Positions 23,379-35,258 of a DNA stretch of 64,000 bases are shown here, piece by piece. The DNA is from Sclerurus mexicanus (Eukaryota; Chordata; Aves; Passeriformes; Furnariidae), in assembly GCA_013396755.1 (NCBI GenBank), contig VWZF01003015.1, forward strand, positions 441,454 through 505,453, given 5' to 3'. The notes below the pieces were generated by a model, which was not told the origin of the DNA, did no database searches, and was given only the letters and a program-made list of their open reading frames with translations. The position numbers were made by a program, and so were the translations under genes. Within the stretch, counting starts at the first letter, position 1, and the number at the start of each line of letters is the position of its first letter.

Positions 23379-26300
23379 AATCCTGCTTTTCCTGCACTGG
23401 TTTTGCTAGAGCCAAGAGAATTTAGTGAGTTCTGAAGGATTTTCAAATTATTCTTGTGCAAATTTAGATGCCATTGGTGCCAGTCTGCTGCTCACAGGAT
23501 CCGCAGAGCACCAAGAGACCTGATGAAAGGCACAATCTGCTCTGCCTTGGGATTTTAGTAACACTTTCTAGAAAACTGCCTGATCTCCAGTCCTTGGTAG
23601 CTGGCATCATGACCTCCATGGACTGCTACACCACATCTAGCATCCCCAGGAGCAGGTATCTCACTTCCCCTGGGAGTATCCTCCACTTCTGCCCAGGAGT
23701 GGATGAACTTCCGGGATCGTCATTCAGGCAGCAATCCTGGACCAGGAGAAGTGGCCAGTGTCATCCTGATCTCCTGCACTAGGAGTCAGAGAGAGAATTC
23801 ACCTCTGCTTTCTCCCCACTTGCGTCTTGCTCCAGCCAGAGCAGTGATGTGCATCTCAGTTCATTCTGATGCTCACATGATGCTGCTGCTCTCTTCATTG
23901 AGAGGAGATGGGAGAGATCTTCTACCTGGCTCAGACATCCAGAAGTGCTCTGCCACCCTCCTTGCACCCCGGACAGCACCTTTTGAAGGAATTTTGAGTC
24001 CTGACCACTCTTTGCCCAATGACACTGGTTGTTAGCTATGTCCATAATCACAATGACAATAATTATACATGATTAAATGAATACTTCATAATTCATGACT
24101 TGTGTAGTATTCATCCTGAGTAATTCAGAAGTTACTCAAGCAAGCACAGATGCTTTTCACAGGTAGTTGGGAAATAATTTTACTTAACTGGGATTTGGAT
24201 GCCACTGTTGATATTTGCCTGGCTATTCTCAAGGTATTTTGGTTTAGGTCATAGGACTGTTTGAAGACTCAACTTTCTCTTTTCTTCCTTCTGTTTCCCT
24301 TTGTGTCTAGAAACAAAGCACAAGTTTCCAGCAATGAGGGGAGTGAACTGCTGGAGTAACTGACCAGGAGGTAGCCCATGAATTGAAGCTCCCTAAATCT
24401 CAGGAAAACTGACCTCGTGCTGTCTTTCTAATCCTGGTGGGTTGTGGCACCCAGGACAGACAACCTTCACTCTCCTGAGTGCAAAGTCTGTCCCTTTGTG
24501 GTGCAGAAATGATTCACAGAGAACTAGGGCCAGTCTTTCTCTGTCGATGTGTGGGAGTTACTAGGATGCGGTCCCCAAACTTTGCTCATGGTGGTGGGAT
24601 CCTAGTTGCTCTTTAATGTACCCCTGGCCAGCTGGGCTTGGAAGAATGACATTTACCTTGTCCCAGCCCTCTGCTGGCAACTTGGTTGCCCCAGACACTA
24701 CAAGGTTTGGAGGCAAAGCTGAAAAGTGACAGCCAGAATGGCAAATATTTTCTTATACCAATACAACTGGAGCTCTTTGAAATCCCTGCCAGACCTCTCA
24801 CTGACAAGATGTGATCCAAATTTCAGCATCCAGCAAAAGTGAAAGGTTGTCTCCAGGTTTATCTTACACCCAAGAGTAGAACATCTCCCATTCTCCAACT
24901 CCAGGTCCACATCCCCAGCTGGGCAGGGATGGTTGACTGTCTTCCATCTCCCAGGCTCAGTCTTGACCACAGTGGAGGGCTGAATCCTTTTTCCTTCAAG
25001 GAGGTAACTGGGCAACAGTGGAATTTATTGGGACTTTTCCCCTTTCCTGTCTCCCAGAATGACTGACCCCCAGGTTAGGTCAAACAGGGTGCTGACCTCC
25101 ATCCTTCCATTATGCTGAGCTCCATGGTTTGGCTGCACTGAGAAGGATGGAATTGTGAGTTTGTAGATTGGAAAGGGTCCTTGCCCACAGGAAAACTGCT
25201 ACTAGGTTTCATCACATTCCCTTGGAACTTCCGAAGCAGGATATCAGGACTGGGATATTCAGGGAAAATTGGCAGCAGGAGCCTCCCCTGCGTTGTATAA
25301 CCCAGAATCATGCTTGAGAGGTCTGTGTGAAGCAGAGATCCTTCCAGGATCACTCACATGTTGTGTCCTTGTGGACGCTGTGCGTTCAAAGCTCCAATTT
25401 TGTCTCACTCTATCAGCCTTTTTCTGTGGCTGTCTCCTCATGCGTGTCTCTTGTTTGTCTCTATCTTTGTCACTATGTACTTATCTGTCTGTCTGTGGCT
25501 CTGTTAGTCTTCAAAGGCCCTGAGTTCATTTGATTTCATTATCATTTCCCATCTCTTGAGTTCTATCTCTTTGTTTTTTCCCCTTTTCTCATTATAATTT
25601 ACATGCGGCTTGGGTGCATGCTGGAAATGAAATGCGAATTTGATAAAGCAGCCACAGCACTTGCTTCCAGCCATGGCCTGAAAGCCCTGAACCCTTGGAG
25701 AAAAGCAGAGCCTTTTTATTTTTTTCCATAAGTGGGGAAAAAACCTGATTTTTTTTCCATTGCACTGGCATAGAATGAAATTCCTCCAGCAATTACCAGG
25801 AGATAATGGCCTGAAATTAAACAGTCCTATCTCACTCTCTAACTATAGGACTTTTTATTTTTTCAAACTATTGAATACCAACCGAATAACAATCAGGCTG
25901 GCATTAGGCATTCAGACTCAGGCTACCTGGAATATGAAAGTCCATACACATGGCAGAGCTCCTTTTATTTTTTGCTATTAACAGCAAACCATCAAGGCAC
26001 GCGGAGTTGTATGCAGAGAGAGAGAGACATTAACCTTGTGCCCAGCAATGCACCACTAAATCAGGCGTAGGTGTCAGTGCTGCCTTGCTCATGGAAAACA
26101 CCCNCTGCACTGGGTGTAGAGAATGGATTTGAAGAAGGATGGAGATCAGATCAGGTCCTGCTGCATTACATGGAAGTTTTCTGAACTTCACAGCCCCAGA
26201 CACTCCTGCAGGTGATCACACCCTGTTCTTTCCTGCTGTTCTGGTCTCTCAGGGGACAGTTTCAGCACTCTGCCATGGCCATGGAGATGGCACACAATGA

Positions 26301-27519
26301 CTGAGCTGCCTGGCACAGCCAGAGCCAGTACATTGCTTCCTGCTGAGCCAATCTCACTCAAATTACCCAGGAGATTTCAGCAAAAATGTAATTGAGCTTC
26401 TGTGAATTAGGCGCAGCTTGATGTACAAGCAGAGGGGGAAAAGCCCAGAAGGATGGGATATGACTCCCAAAGCTAGCAAGAGGTAAAAAGAAATGAGAAA
26501 ATGGCTGAGCTGAGCAGCATTCTCCCCAGGGATTTATTAAATACCCCATCAATGTTCTCCACAAAAAGTTTGAAAAGGTAAAGTGATGGGGAGTGATGGG
26601 CAGGCGGCTGCTAGCAGCAACAGGGATAATATCCAAGGGGAGCCTGGGACTTGCAGGAGGTGCCTGTCCTTCTTGTCAAGCTGCAAAAGGCAATTTGAAT
26701 CCAGCTGCTGAATTCCAGAAAAAGCAGAGGGCAGAGACACTTGCTGATAGGGTGAATTCCCTACCGTGGCTCATTCAAGAGGTTACCTGGAGAAGGTGTT
26801 AAGGCTGGGAATGTTGTCCTCTCAATTATATGTGACAATGACCTGCTACCATCCCACCACCCACATAAGGGGGTACAGCTCACTTAAACACACCTCAGCC
26901 TGGGAGCAAGCTAGGATGGTTCCCTCAGAGCATCACTTATCATCTGTCTTCATCCAGCAACAGAGGCACCTCCTTGGCTTAAAACTCAACTGGCAGGAGC
27001 ACCTCATGGAGCTGGGGGAAGATCACTATGTTTCAGGTTCCTGAAATGGCTTTTCCACCAGAAACTTGGATTCATCTCATGTGGATTCCTTCTGCTTCAA
27101 AATTGTTTATAAAAAGACCTTTTAAAAATGGTTGAAACAACATCCTTCAGTACCTGCAGGGCACAGTACCTTTTCTTTGTTTGGAAATACCTTCACTGTT
27201 GCATACTTGCCCATGTATAGTCATGACTGCAAATTAAAATTAGAACAGAAATCATATCAAATCCTCCCAAATCCACCAAACAGCACAACATATTTTTGAG
27301 TGAAGGGGATTGATGGATGGCTTTTCAGTTCTCAGGAGTAGCTTTTTCTCCTGAAGTGTCACTGGAAAATGTTTTAGTATCATCACTGACACATCCTCTT
27401 GAGCTAGGCAGGAGACAAGGGAAAGCCCCAGAAGCTCTCTGCAGAGCTGGCCATAGTCCTGTTTAGGCAGGCAGGGGCTCTGCTCTCTCATCCGAGCTGG
27501 GAATCCTCCAAAAGTGTTA

Positions 27520-27800
27520 ACAAGATAACAGGGAATGGTGGAGTTGTGCCTATAATTTATTTAAGCTTTCAAAAGGCTTTTGATAAAGTCCCTCATAGGA
27601 GGCTATTAAGGAAACCTGGTAACCACAGCATGAGAGGAAAAGCCAAGGCACGGATTAAAACGAAGATAAGACAGGGAGGGAAGGGAAGGAACAAACAGCC
27701 AATTTTCCGCAGTCTGAAAGGTTAACAGTGGAGAGCCTGGGGTTCTGGCCCTGAGTGGTTGAATGTATTTATTAACATAATCACAGAGGGGAAGGGAGCA
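27520..27800 (+). mobile_element. Ancient CR1/L3-like LINE fragment (RT palm region)
   Basis: Bases 27567-27608 translate to FQKAFDKVPHRRLL, the first catalytic block (motif A) of the CR1-superfamily reverse transcriptase, with its aspartate kept. Downstream, CCTGGGGTTCTGGCCCTGAG and a TTTATTAACATAATC segment (27738-27782) fit a decayed form of the later RT region that normally precedes the FADD block. The surrounding frame has stops and the intervening part is shortened. Old L3-type rather than young avian CR1 is inferred from the sequence flavour and decay. Confidence 0.7.
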
Positions 27801-30800
27801 GCATGGCTGTGGAGCTCACTGGGGCCCACTGCAGATGGGCCCAGTGGAGGTGGATGGGACTGAGACGTAGCAGGAGCCACGTGCCAGGATGGGGTGGGAC
27901 AGAGAATGGACAGTGCTGCACCCAGGGCTGTGACTGGGGATGGCGTGGGAGCTGGGAGATGCCAGTGGGTTGTACCTGCTTGTGGGGTGCACAGGGTGGT
28001 CATGGAAGACACTGCCATGGGCTCTACCAGAGGAGACAGGGCACAGTGAGCCAGCTCACATCCAACACAGGGTCAGAATGATAAGGTTTAGTTGTCAGCA
28101 AACCCAAACAGAACAAAGAAGCACCCCTTTACATCAACGGGACAAATTCAAACCTGGCGATGAAGGGCCCCAAAGGTGCACCTTTCTAAGATCCAGTGAT
28201 ATTCACCCAAGTATACAGAATTTGTCACTTTTCTTTTGAGAAACAAGGATGACACTTCTTTCTCTCCAGCAAGGCAGGACTGCAGCCCACTGGACTCAAG
28301 TGCCTTGCAAAAGCCAAGTTCACAAACTTAAATATTAATCTAGGTGATGTGCAGGGTCCAAAAGAGAGGTCTGGAAAAACTACTTGATAAGCATGAAAAG
28401 AAATATTGGCTACTGACTCGCTGAATATTATCCATCCTGCGCAAACAGCCCGGTGGAGCAAACAGCCTGTGGACACCTGATTAAACAGTGTTTATGATAA
28501 CTAGTGGAGAATGTCTTTTTAATTACTTTTGTGTGAGGGAATACAGATTTGTGTAAGCAGTCTCTTCTGTGTTGTTTTTCTGGACACAACTAGCTTGAAA
28601 AGCTAGCTTGAGAAATGGCTGCAATGAAAAGTTTGGAAGCTGGAAGAAAGCTTTTGGTCTTTTCTAAGAGGGAAAGAAATACACAATTTTCAAAATGTGT
28701 CCTCATTTTTAAAAATGGCCTGATTGGGGGTTAAAAAGAAACCAGAAGGGAAAAGCCCAAACTGGCACACAGCACTTTGAAACTATTAAAATACAACCTA
28801 TCCAAAATTATTAACATGCGGTATTGTCTAATAACTCCATTAATTCAAAGCATTTTAATTCATTTTTTATTCACAGTTTTGATTTTTTGTCCCTAAAAGA
28901 GTGAAATTTAGAAAATTGGTCAAACTTTTGGTAACAAAGCTTTGCAGAGAAAATTGCTCCCATCTCAAATTCATGTAGTGATGAGCTGTGTAAGGAGGAA
29001 TTAGATCTCAGCAGTAATCTCGGTCATGGGGTTTCCTAATTGTGTGCTCCATGTTTTGAACATCCGCACCCTTTTAATGGATTTTCCTAGGTTAATTATA
29101 CCATTATTTCACCGTGTATGTATAAAACTGACTGTTCAAAGTCAACTGTAAATGAAAATTGCAGTTGTTAAATCGCTGGGGTGGCTAACGTCCTGGCTGC
29201 AAAACAAAACTGGCACCCACTAATTGGCCTGTAAACGAGGATGGCGGGGAAAGGCTGAGGCACGTCTCTGGCAACCATCGGGCACCATCCAGCAGCAAAC
29301 CGACCATCAGGAAACCCAAAGTCACTGGAATGACCCTTTGGATGCCAAGGTCAGGAAATGGCCCAGGGGGACAGTCTGAAGGCTGAGCTGTGTGTACTTT
29401 TTCTCCCCTCTCCCAGGTCACTTGCTGCCTGCAATGTTAATTATCCATTAAGAAAAACAAGCAAGCAAACCCATCTCCCTGCCCAAGGTGACTACAGAGG
29501 GTACAAAATGCTGGAAGAGCACTTCTCACCTGCTCTGCTGGCAGAGGGAAGAAAACAGATACCTGCCCCATATCCCCACCACTGATGACATCAATTTTAC
29601 AATAAAGTCAAATAAACAAGGAAAAATCATCCGAGGAATGAACTTTCTAGCTCTTCTGTTAGATAACTTAAGATGATACAATCTGAGGCTTTTCAGCCTT
29701 TCTAGATCCTTCTGTGTCTCTTTGCTTTTGCCCTCTTCTTCATCCTCATCCTCATTGGAGACTGACAGGAAAATAAAATGCTAATGAAACATCCTTCAGC
29801 TGAATTTGCCACCTTGTGGATGTCGCAGTGTTTTGCAGAGATCCCTCCACAGTGGCAGAGAGCAGCAGGAGACAGGCTGTGTCTGCTGGGACCTCCACAC
29901 TTCTGCCTTTTGTGACTCCCAGCTGCCCCTCACCTCTCACTGTACAGGCACCACCAAGGACATGCAGCCTGGGCAGAAAGTGTTGCCTTAGGCCCTTGAG
30001 GCTACCTGAGACTCACAGGATGGCAGGGATGGCCTCCAAATGGGTTGTCCCAGGGTGCACCTTCTGCCCTGGAGCATCCTTAGATAGTTTTTTTCCTTCT
30101 GAAAAATCAAAATATCAAAGTCTATCATAGAGCAGAGATGTACCATCTTCCAATAAGCAAGCATTAAGTGGAAACCAGTGCTGCAGCTAATTTTTTTTCT
30201 GTCTCTCAAACTTATGATGGCAGTCCCCAAGAAACCTGATGGGAGACCAGGAGACCCTTTCCCTTGGGGTCTAGAGAGCAGTCCCTGCAGTTGCCCTCCA
30301 GGAGCAAAGGCAAAGACAAAGCCATGCAACTGTGATAAAAGCAGGTATCACTGATTGCAGCTTTCTTGACTGATCCTCGAAAGACTGTTCTAAGGCCATC
30401 ATGTAACCAGGGAACTGGAGGGCACCATAGGGATCTTTTTAGGCTCTTCCCCACCTTGAGGCAGAAGCAGCTCTAGTGTAACCAAGCACATGCTTCTCTC
30501 TCCATCTTTATAGACCTTGGGCAACAGAGCCTTAGCTCTGCACAAAGCTTTTTTATTTCTGTCTCACCCTAATTTTCCTTGCTGGTGTAGGCAAAGGTTA
30601 GAGAAAAGTTTTAAAAGAAGTTAAAAAATGAAGTTAAAAAATAAACTTTATCGAACTGCCTTTTAACTTGTCTGCTCTGAGCTCCCGTTTGGTGTAGCAC
30701 CTCTTCAATGCTCATGGGCAAGGAAACACAGGTTGGGATTAGTGATAGTAAAGTTTGGGACATAAGTTGTTCAAGAACAATACTAGGGACTGGTGGTGCT

Positions 30801-31105
30801 TTGAGATCCTGTGGATGGGGTGTCACAGTTACTCTGTGTAAGGGAAATGCACTCTGTAGTGAGATGCAGGTTGCGTGTCACGCTAAGGTGACTCAGCAAA
30901 CTACACCCCCTTCATCAACTTTGGTGTCTCATCACCAGGTTCATGAGAGCTGATATGAAGGGGTGCCCATACAACTGGTTAAGGGGAAATGAATTTCAGT
31001 TAAGCTGCAGGTTTGGAAGGAAGTTTGCTCTGGAGAAGTCTCCCTGTCATCATGGGTTGAAAACTAAAAAGCAAACTATGTGCCTCATCAGGTTTCTGCA
31101 TCACT
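27801..31105. other. Unique, partly AT-rich non-coding stretch
   Basis: No gene was recognised. The part at about 28790-29180 is AT-rich with several TTAATT/ATTAAT cores (CCATTAATTCAAAGC, GGTTAATTATACC). It may be a conserved non-coding element. A short direct repeat, CTAGCTTGAAAAG followed by CTAGCTTGAGAAA, lies near 28590-28615. AAGTTAAAAAAT repeats twice near 30618-30645. Confidence 0.4.
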
Positions 31106-31765
31106 CAGCAAGGTAGCAGTCTCATTTAACATATTTATTAATGATCTGGAAGGAGAGGTAAACAGCTTGTTAATTACATTCTCCTGCCTCAGTTGGGAGG
31201 CATTGTGAATGCCAGCACAGACTGGGTAATAATAGAAAGAGACACCAGAGATATTAGGAGGACATGAAGAAAAGAAAATGAACTCCTTCTTGGTTCAGGC
31301 AAGTTGCAAAATAATCCAGGACAGGGTGTTTAAGCAGGAACAGTGATCCAGTTGGGCAAAGACCAATGACCATCAAGGAAGAGAGGGATTTTAGAGCAGG
31401 CAAACATGTTAAAGTACTCTTAGGAGGGGTGGCAAAAGAGAGAGCTGAGTGTGAGTATGGGGAATGATACTCCTCCACCTCCCCACCTGCATGCTCAGGC
31501 TGCCATGCTCCCCAGTGTATTTTCAGAGCAGCAATGACAAACTGATGCTGTCTCAAGGAAGAGTTACAAATATGATCAGAGGCCCTGGGAAGGGCGAAAT
31601 TGCTTCATAAGGAAAGATTAAAAGTGCTTACGTATGTCAAGCTTGGTTAAATGATGTGCAGGGGAGGTGGGATAACAGCTGACAAATATTTGAATGGCAT
31701 AAATCTAAGCAGTGGCAGTGGGCTATAAATAGAGGATAGAAGCTCTTGTGGGGTGCAGGGCTCAT
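31106..31765 (+). mobile_element. Ancient CR1/L3-like LINE fragment (3' half)
   Basis: It begins with a CATTTAACATATTTATTAAT block followed by GATCTGGAAGGAGAGGTAAA, which matches the F-N-I-F-I-N-D-L-E coding block of CR1-superfamily LINEs. It continues with GGGAGGCATTGTGAATGCCA and CACAGACTGGGTAATAATAG. Further on it has TATGATCAGAGGCCCTGGGA and ACAAATATTTGAATGGCATA, as in old L3-like elements. The region corresponding to the FADD block is disrupted. No intact frame remains. Confidence 0.65.
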
Positions 31766-33194
31766 TTGAAACACACATAACATCTATCATATTGCAGGTC
31801 AGGGAACCAGCAGAGCCTATATGGCTGCTCCTCAGCACCAAGATTTGAGATAGGGAAAGCAAGGGTGGAAGGTGAAATATCTGCATTTATCACTATGACT
31901 TATCGCTCTTAGGCAACAGCACTACCAGGTGCTGTAAGAACTGGGAGTGAGTGTCCTCTAGCCTGCTCCTTATCAAGACTGAACTATCTGCCTGCAAAGT
32001 AATAGGGGGGAGGAAAAGTTTCTATGTCCCTTTTAGCTGCTGGGAGATAGGAAGGGAGATGGAAAAAGGGAGGTGCCCTGAATGGTCTTGGTATGCTGGG
32101 ACCTCTGACGCAGGTAAGCTTTAGTGTCCCTCTGATGGCCCAAGGAACCAAGGTTGTAAAGGTCAATGCATGACTGGAAACACAGGCTAAACCAAGAAAA
32201 CATCTACACAGATCTGTCTGGAGCCTTCCTCCCTGTCAAATATAGGTCCTAACACTGTGGTTAAAAAATGTAGTCTGGGCATGAAGAAAAGACCTGACAT
32301 AGGGATTGATGTGTGAAGAAATGTGCATGCAAAAGTGCAAAGACTCTGTTTTATCAGAGAGAGTGTCAAAAAGTGGGGAAACAAGATCATGCCTGTCATT
32401 GGCAAAGGAGAATATATACTATCAATACCTGCCCACAGCCTCAACTGGCCTTTAGGTCTTTCTGCTTCGACTAAGGTGTCTCAGAAAGCTCCTCAGGGCT
32501 GTCAGTGGGGATGCTGCAAATCTATTTATGGATTCACTGGAAAAAAATGCTCTTGTCTGTAGTTTGTCAGCCAGCATAGCTGGAGGAGGGCTCTGGAGCT
32601 GGGACTGCAGCAATGTAAAGAGAAGCTACATCTTGGCTCTTTATGAAATCACTGCCTTAGTGAATCAACGGTATCAAAAATGAAGTGTCTAGAACCAAAA
32701 TCCTGGCTCTGAGCCCTGGAAGCATCTCACTGACAGCTTGAGGCCACATAATTTGTCCGGTGCAGGTCAGAAGTGATGAGTCTATCAGAGGATCTCCAGT
32801 GCTGCTTTCCTTACCTTCCCTGGGTCAGGATTATCCTTCTATTACAGAAGTTTCATAAACAATGCAAGGGAGGTCAGTTGGCCAACAGACTTTTAAAGCA
32901 AGTGTATCTAAATCAGGTGCCTTGCAGAGAACACTCCCGTCTTGGCTTCAGAGGAATGAACCAGAAAATCTGATGGCTTTTTCCTTACTAGCTTCTTTTT
33001 TTGATGCATGACACAGGAGTCTTCCTTGCACCCTGCAGGGTGCTTATGCCCTCCTCATACTGGCTTTTGAACAACTCATCTGCCACTTCAGACTGCATCC
33101 AACTGCGGGATCCTCTCAAAAACACAGGCTCTTGTGCACTGATAACTGAGAAGTGTCCTTTCAGACTTAAGTTCCTCTTCTGCGGCTCCTACTA

Positions 33195-33330
33195 AATACA
33201 GTACTTAGAGCTTTTATGGTGTTTTCCATTTTCAAAGTGCTTTACAAACATTAATAATACAAAACACATGAACTCCACTGCCACAGTAATACTCTAATCC
33301 TTTCTCTTATCTCCTCTTAGGGCTCAGAAC
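33195..33330 (+). repeat. Possible ancient tetrapod retroposon tail
   Basis: TTTTCCATTTTCAAAGTGCT followed by TTACAAACATTAATAATAC is close to the conserved CATTTTCAAAGCGCTTTACAAACATTAATTAAT-like block of old amniote SINE/LINE tails. A related but poorer copy sits at 6470-6640. The element name cannot be assigned with confidence. Confidence 0.4.
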
Positions 33331-33839
33331 TTCCAGGCCGGCAAAAGCCTACAGGGTCTGGAGTTCTCCAACAAATAAACACCATTAAAAATAATCTCTG
33401 GTCTTTCTCTTCTTCCTCTTTTAAAAGCATCTTTATACAGCCCTTCATGCCAATAATCCATTAATTCTGTCAGTTGCAAGGTTATGAACTGTACATAGTA
33501 ATTGGCTTGAAGAGTACTGCATTTCTGTGCTAGAGCTCTCTAGGCTAGCTTTGCAACTGTTTTATAGAGGGACTGCACACAAGGACCACATCCTTGTGAT
33601 TCTGAGACTTATTGTAGGCACTTGATTTCCACCTTCAGAGCTAAACCAAGCTCTAGCAGGAGGCTGGAGCCTAAGAACCAGCAAGCGTCTCTTTGCCAGC
33701 CCTGAGTGATGAGACTTGACCTCGTGCACCTGACAGGAAAACAGTGAGGATGTTTTCCCTTAATCCTGTTGTTTGCTCCCTTTGTGCCAAGCAGAGCAGG
33801 CAACAGCTCGGTGAGTAGGGATGATCCAAAACAAATTGA

Positions 33840-33960
33840 TCACATCATATATTACGGAAAAATAAAATTGGAGGTGACTTGTCCAAGTGTAACAGGCTGC
33901 AAATTGCAGCAGGTCAGTGGCTGTTTCATGAGCACCCTAAACACTTCAGCACCATGGCTG
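33840..33960 (+). repeat. Possible continuation of the ancient retroposon tail
   Basis: GAGGTGACTTGTCCAAGTGT followed by AACAGGC..GCAGGTCAGTGGCT resembles the GAGGTTAAGTGACTTGCCCAAGGTCAC-type end of old MIR-like or LINE-tail repeats. It lies 0.5 kb downstream of the block at 33195 in the same orientation. The two could be one copy split by an insertion, or unrelated copies. Confidence 0.3.
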
Positions 33961-35112
33961 GAAACTTCAAGGGACTGAGTGAGACAGGGGTCAATGATTT
34001 TATTCAACCCAAGGTACACTGTCCCTGAGTCAGAGGGATTTCAGTCTTGTTCCCTTAAGACAGGGGTTTGGCTTGGCATGTATTCTCCACAGCATCCCTG
34101 CCTAATGCTCTGGATTCTGTATGGAAATACACTGAATGGTACCAGCTTAAATTCACGAACCAGACAGTAGAAGTAGTGCCAGCCACAGTTTTCAGGTAAG
34201 GCGTGACAAGGTAAAGGAATCAGCCTTTGTGTGTCGGTCCTCAGATTACCTTGGGTTCCTGGCCCTTGTATCTTTTCCAGGGACAAAACTAGGTCATGTT
34301 AAGTGCTTTGAAGAAGTTGTGGGTCAAGTAGGAGGTGTATGGCAGGAATGTGGCTTGATGCTCACTCAGCATTGGTCTGGTGTCCTCACCACAAAGCTCT
34401 CCTTTACTGGATCATGCCTTGCTTTCAGCTTGCTATAGTTAGCAACCATCTTTGCAGACACCTCAACAGCATCTGTCTCTAATGCTTGTCTGCACCTTTT
34501 TTTTTCTCTTTGTCCCTGCTCCGATTTTACAAACCTTAGAACACCATTTCCATTTCTATCCTTGATTTTGTATTCAGATTTAGCAACCTGCATCTCAAAT
34601 TTATGCTTAATAATTCTCCTTATCAAGCCATCAAGTAATTTTCCTCCCTCAAATTATTGCCTCCCCCACTCTCTCTGCAACTCCTCCTCCTCTTTCTCCA
34701 TCTCTCTTTTGTATCTGGCAATATTTCAGACTCCTTCCGTAATTTGCTTGACTGTGTAATTGATCAGAATAACTCAGTTTTACTACAATTTGCTTGAAAT
34801 CCCTTTGTTAGCAATTAGAACACTTTGTTTAAAGACAAATAAGATTTAATGTGACTCTCTCTTCCTTGGCAGCCTCCCAGTCTGGTCTTTCCATACCTCC
34901 TTGCAGATATCTGCTCTCTGCTACCCTACTCAACAGCTGGCAGCAAATTCTCTCTCTCTTGCCTCTGGGATCCTGCCCTCTCCCTCCACTACCTCTGGTG
35001 ATGCCTAGTCCACGTTCCTCACTGACTTGCCAATGTTTATTATATTGGCATGGAGAATGTGGAATTCCTTCCTTCCCTTCATTGTTCTTTCTCTCTCCCT
35101 GAAGATGTTCAG

Positions 35113-35258
35113 GCTCCCATCGCAGCAGCAAATGGATCTGAACCAGTCATCAAGATGTTGAAAGTGGTTTTGGAAGTGTTTGAGGAACAGCCAGAGGGCA
35201 AAGAAGCTGCCTGCTATAAGAGAGCATGTAGGATTATGAAAGGGATGCAGGAGTGTAG
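35113..35258 (+). CDS. Candidate internal coding exon, unrecognised (weak)
   Basis: A long pyrimidine tract (about 35066-35100) is followed by acceptor-like GAAG at 35104 or TTCAG at 35112. A frame stays open from before 35105 to AG|GTAATG at 35257-35264, a good 5' splice-site match. The in-frame stop TAA overlaps that donor at 35260-35262, exactly where a real intron would remove it. The peptide reads normally for a folded, charged helix, with KMLKVVLEVFEEQPEGKEAA and CYKRACRIMKGMQEC. No family is recognised. No partner exon could be identified nearby, and the block may be chance. Confidence 0.25.

Larger units (their letters stand above)
22541..27515. other. Unique, partly AT-rich non-coding stretch
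   Basis: No gene was recognised. The block contains an inverted-repeat cluster at 23066-23324 and a pyrimidine microsatellite at 23331-23378 (both listed), and a single N at 26104. The part from about 25590 to 26030 is AT-rich, with repeated CTTTTTATTTTTT and CCTTTTATTTTTTG motifs and a CAATTACCAGGAGATAATGG core. It has the look of a conserved non-coding element. Conservation is untested. Confidence 0.4.
31766..35112. other. Unique non-coding stretch
   Basis: No gene was recognised. It contains two possible pieces of an ancient retroposon tail at 33195-33330 and 33840-33960 (listed). The last 300 bases before 35105 are strongly pyrimidine-rich (CTCTCTTTCTCC-type runs), which matters for the candidate exon that follows. 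Confidence 0.4.
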
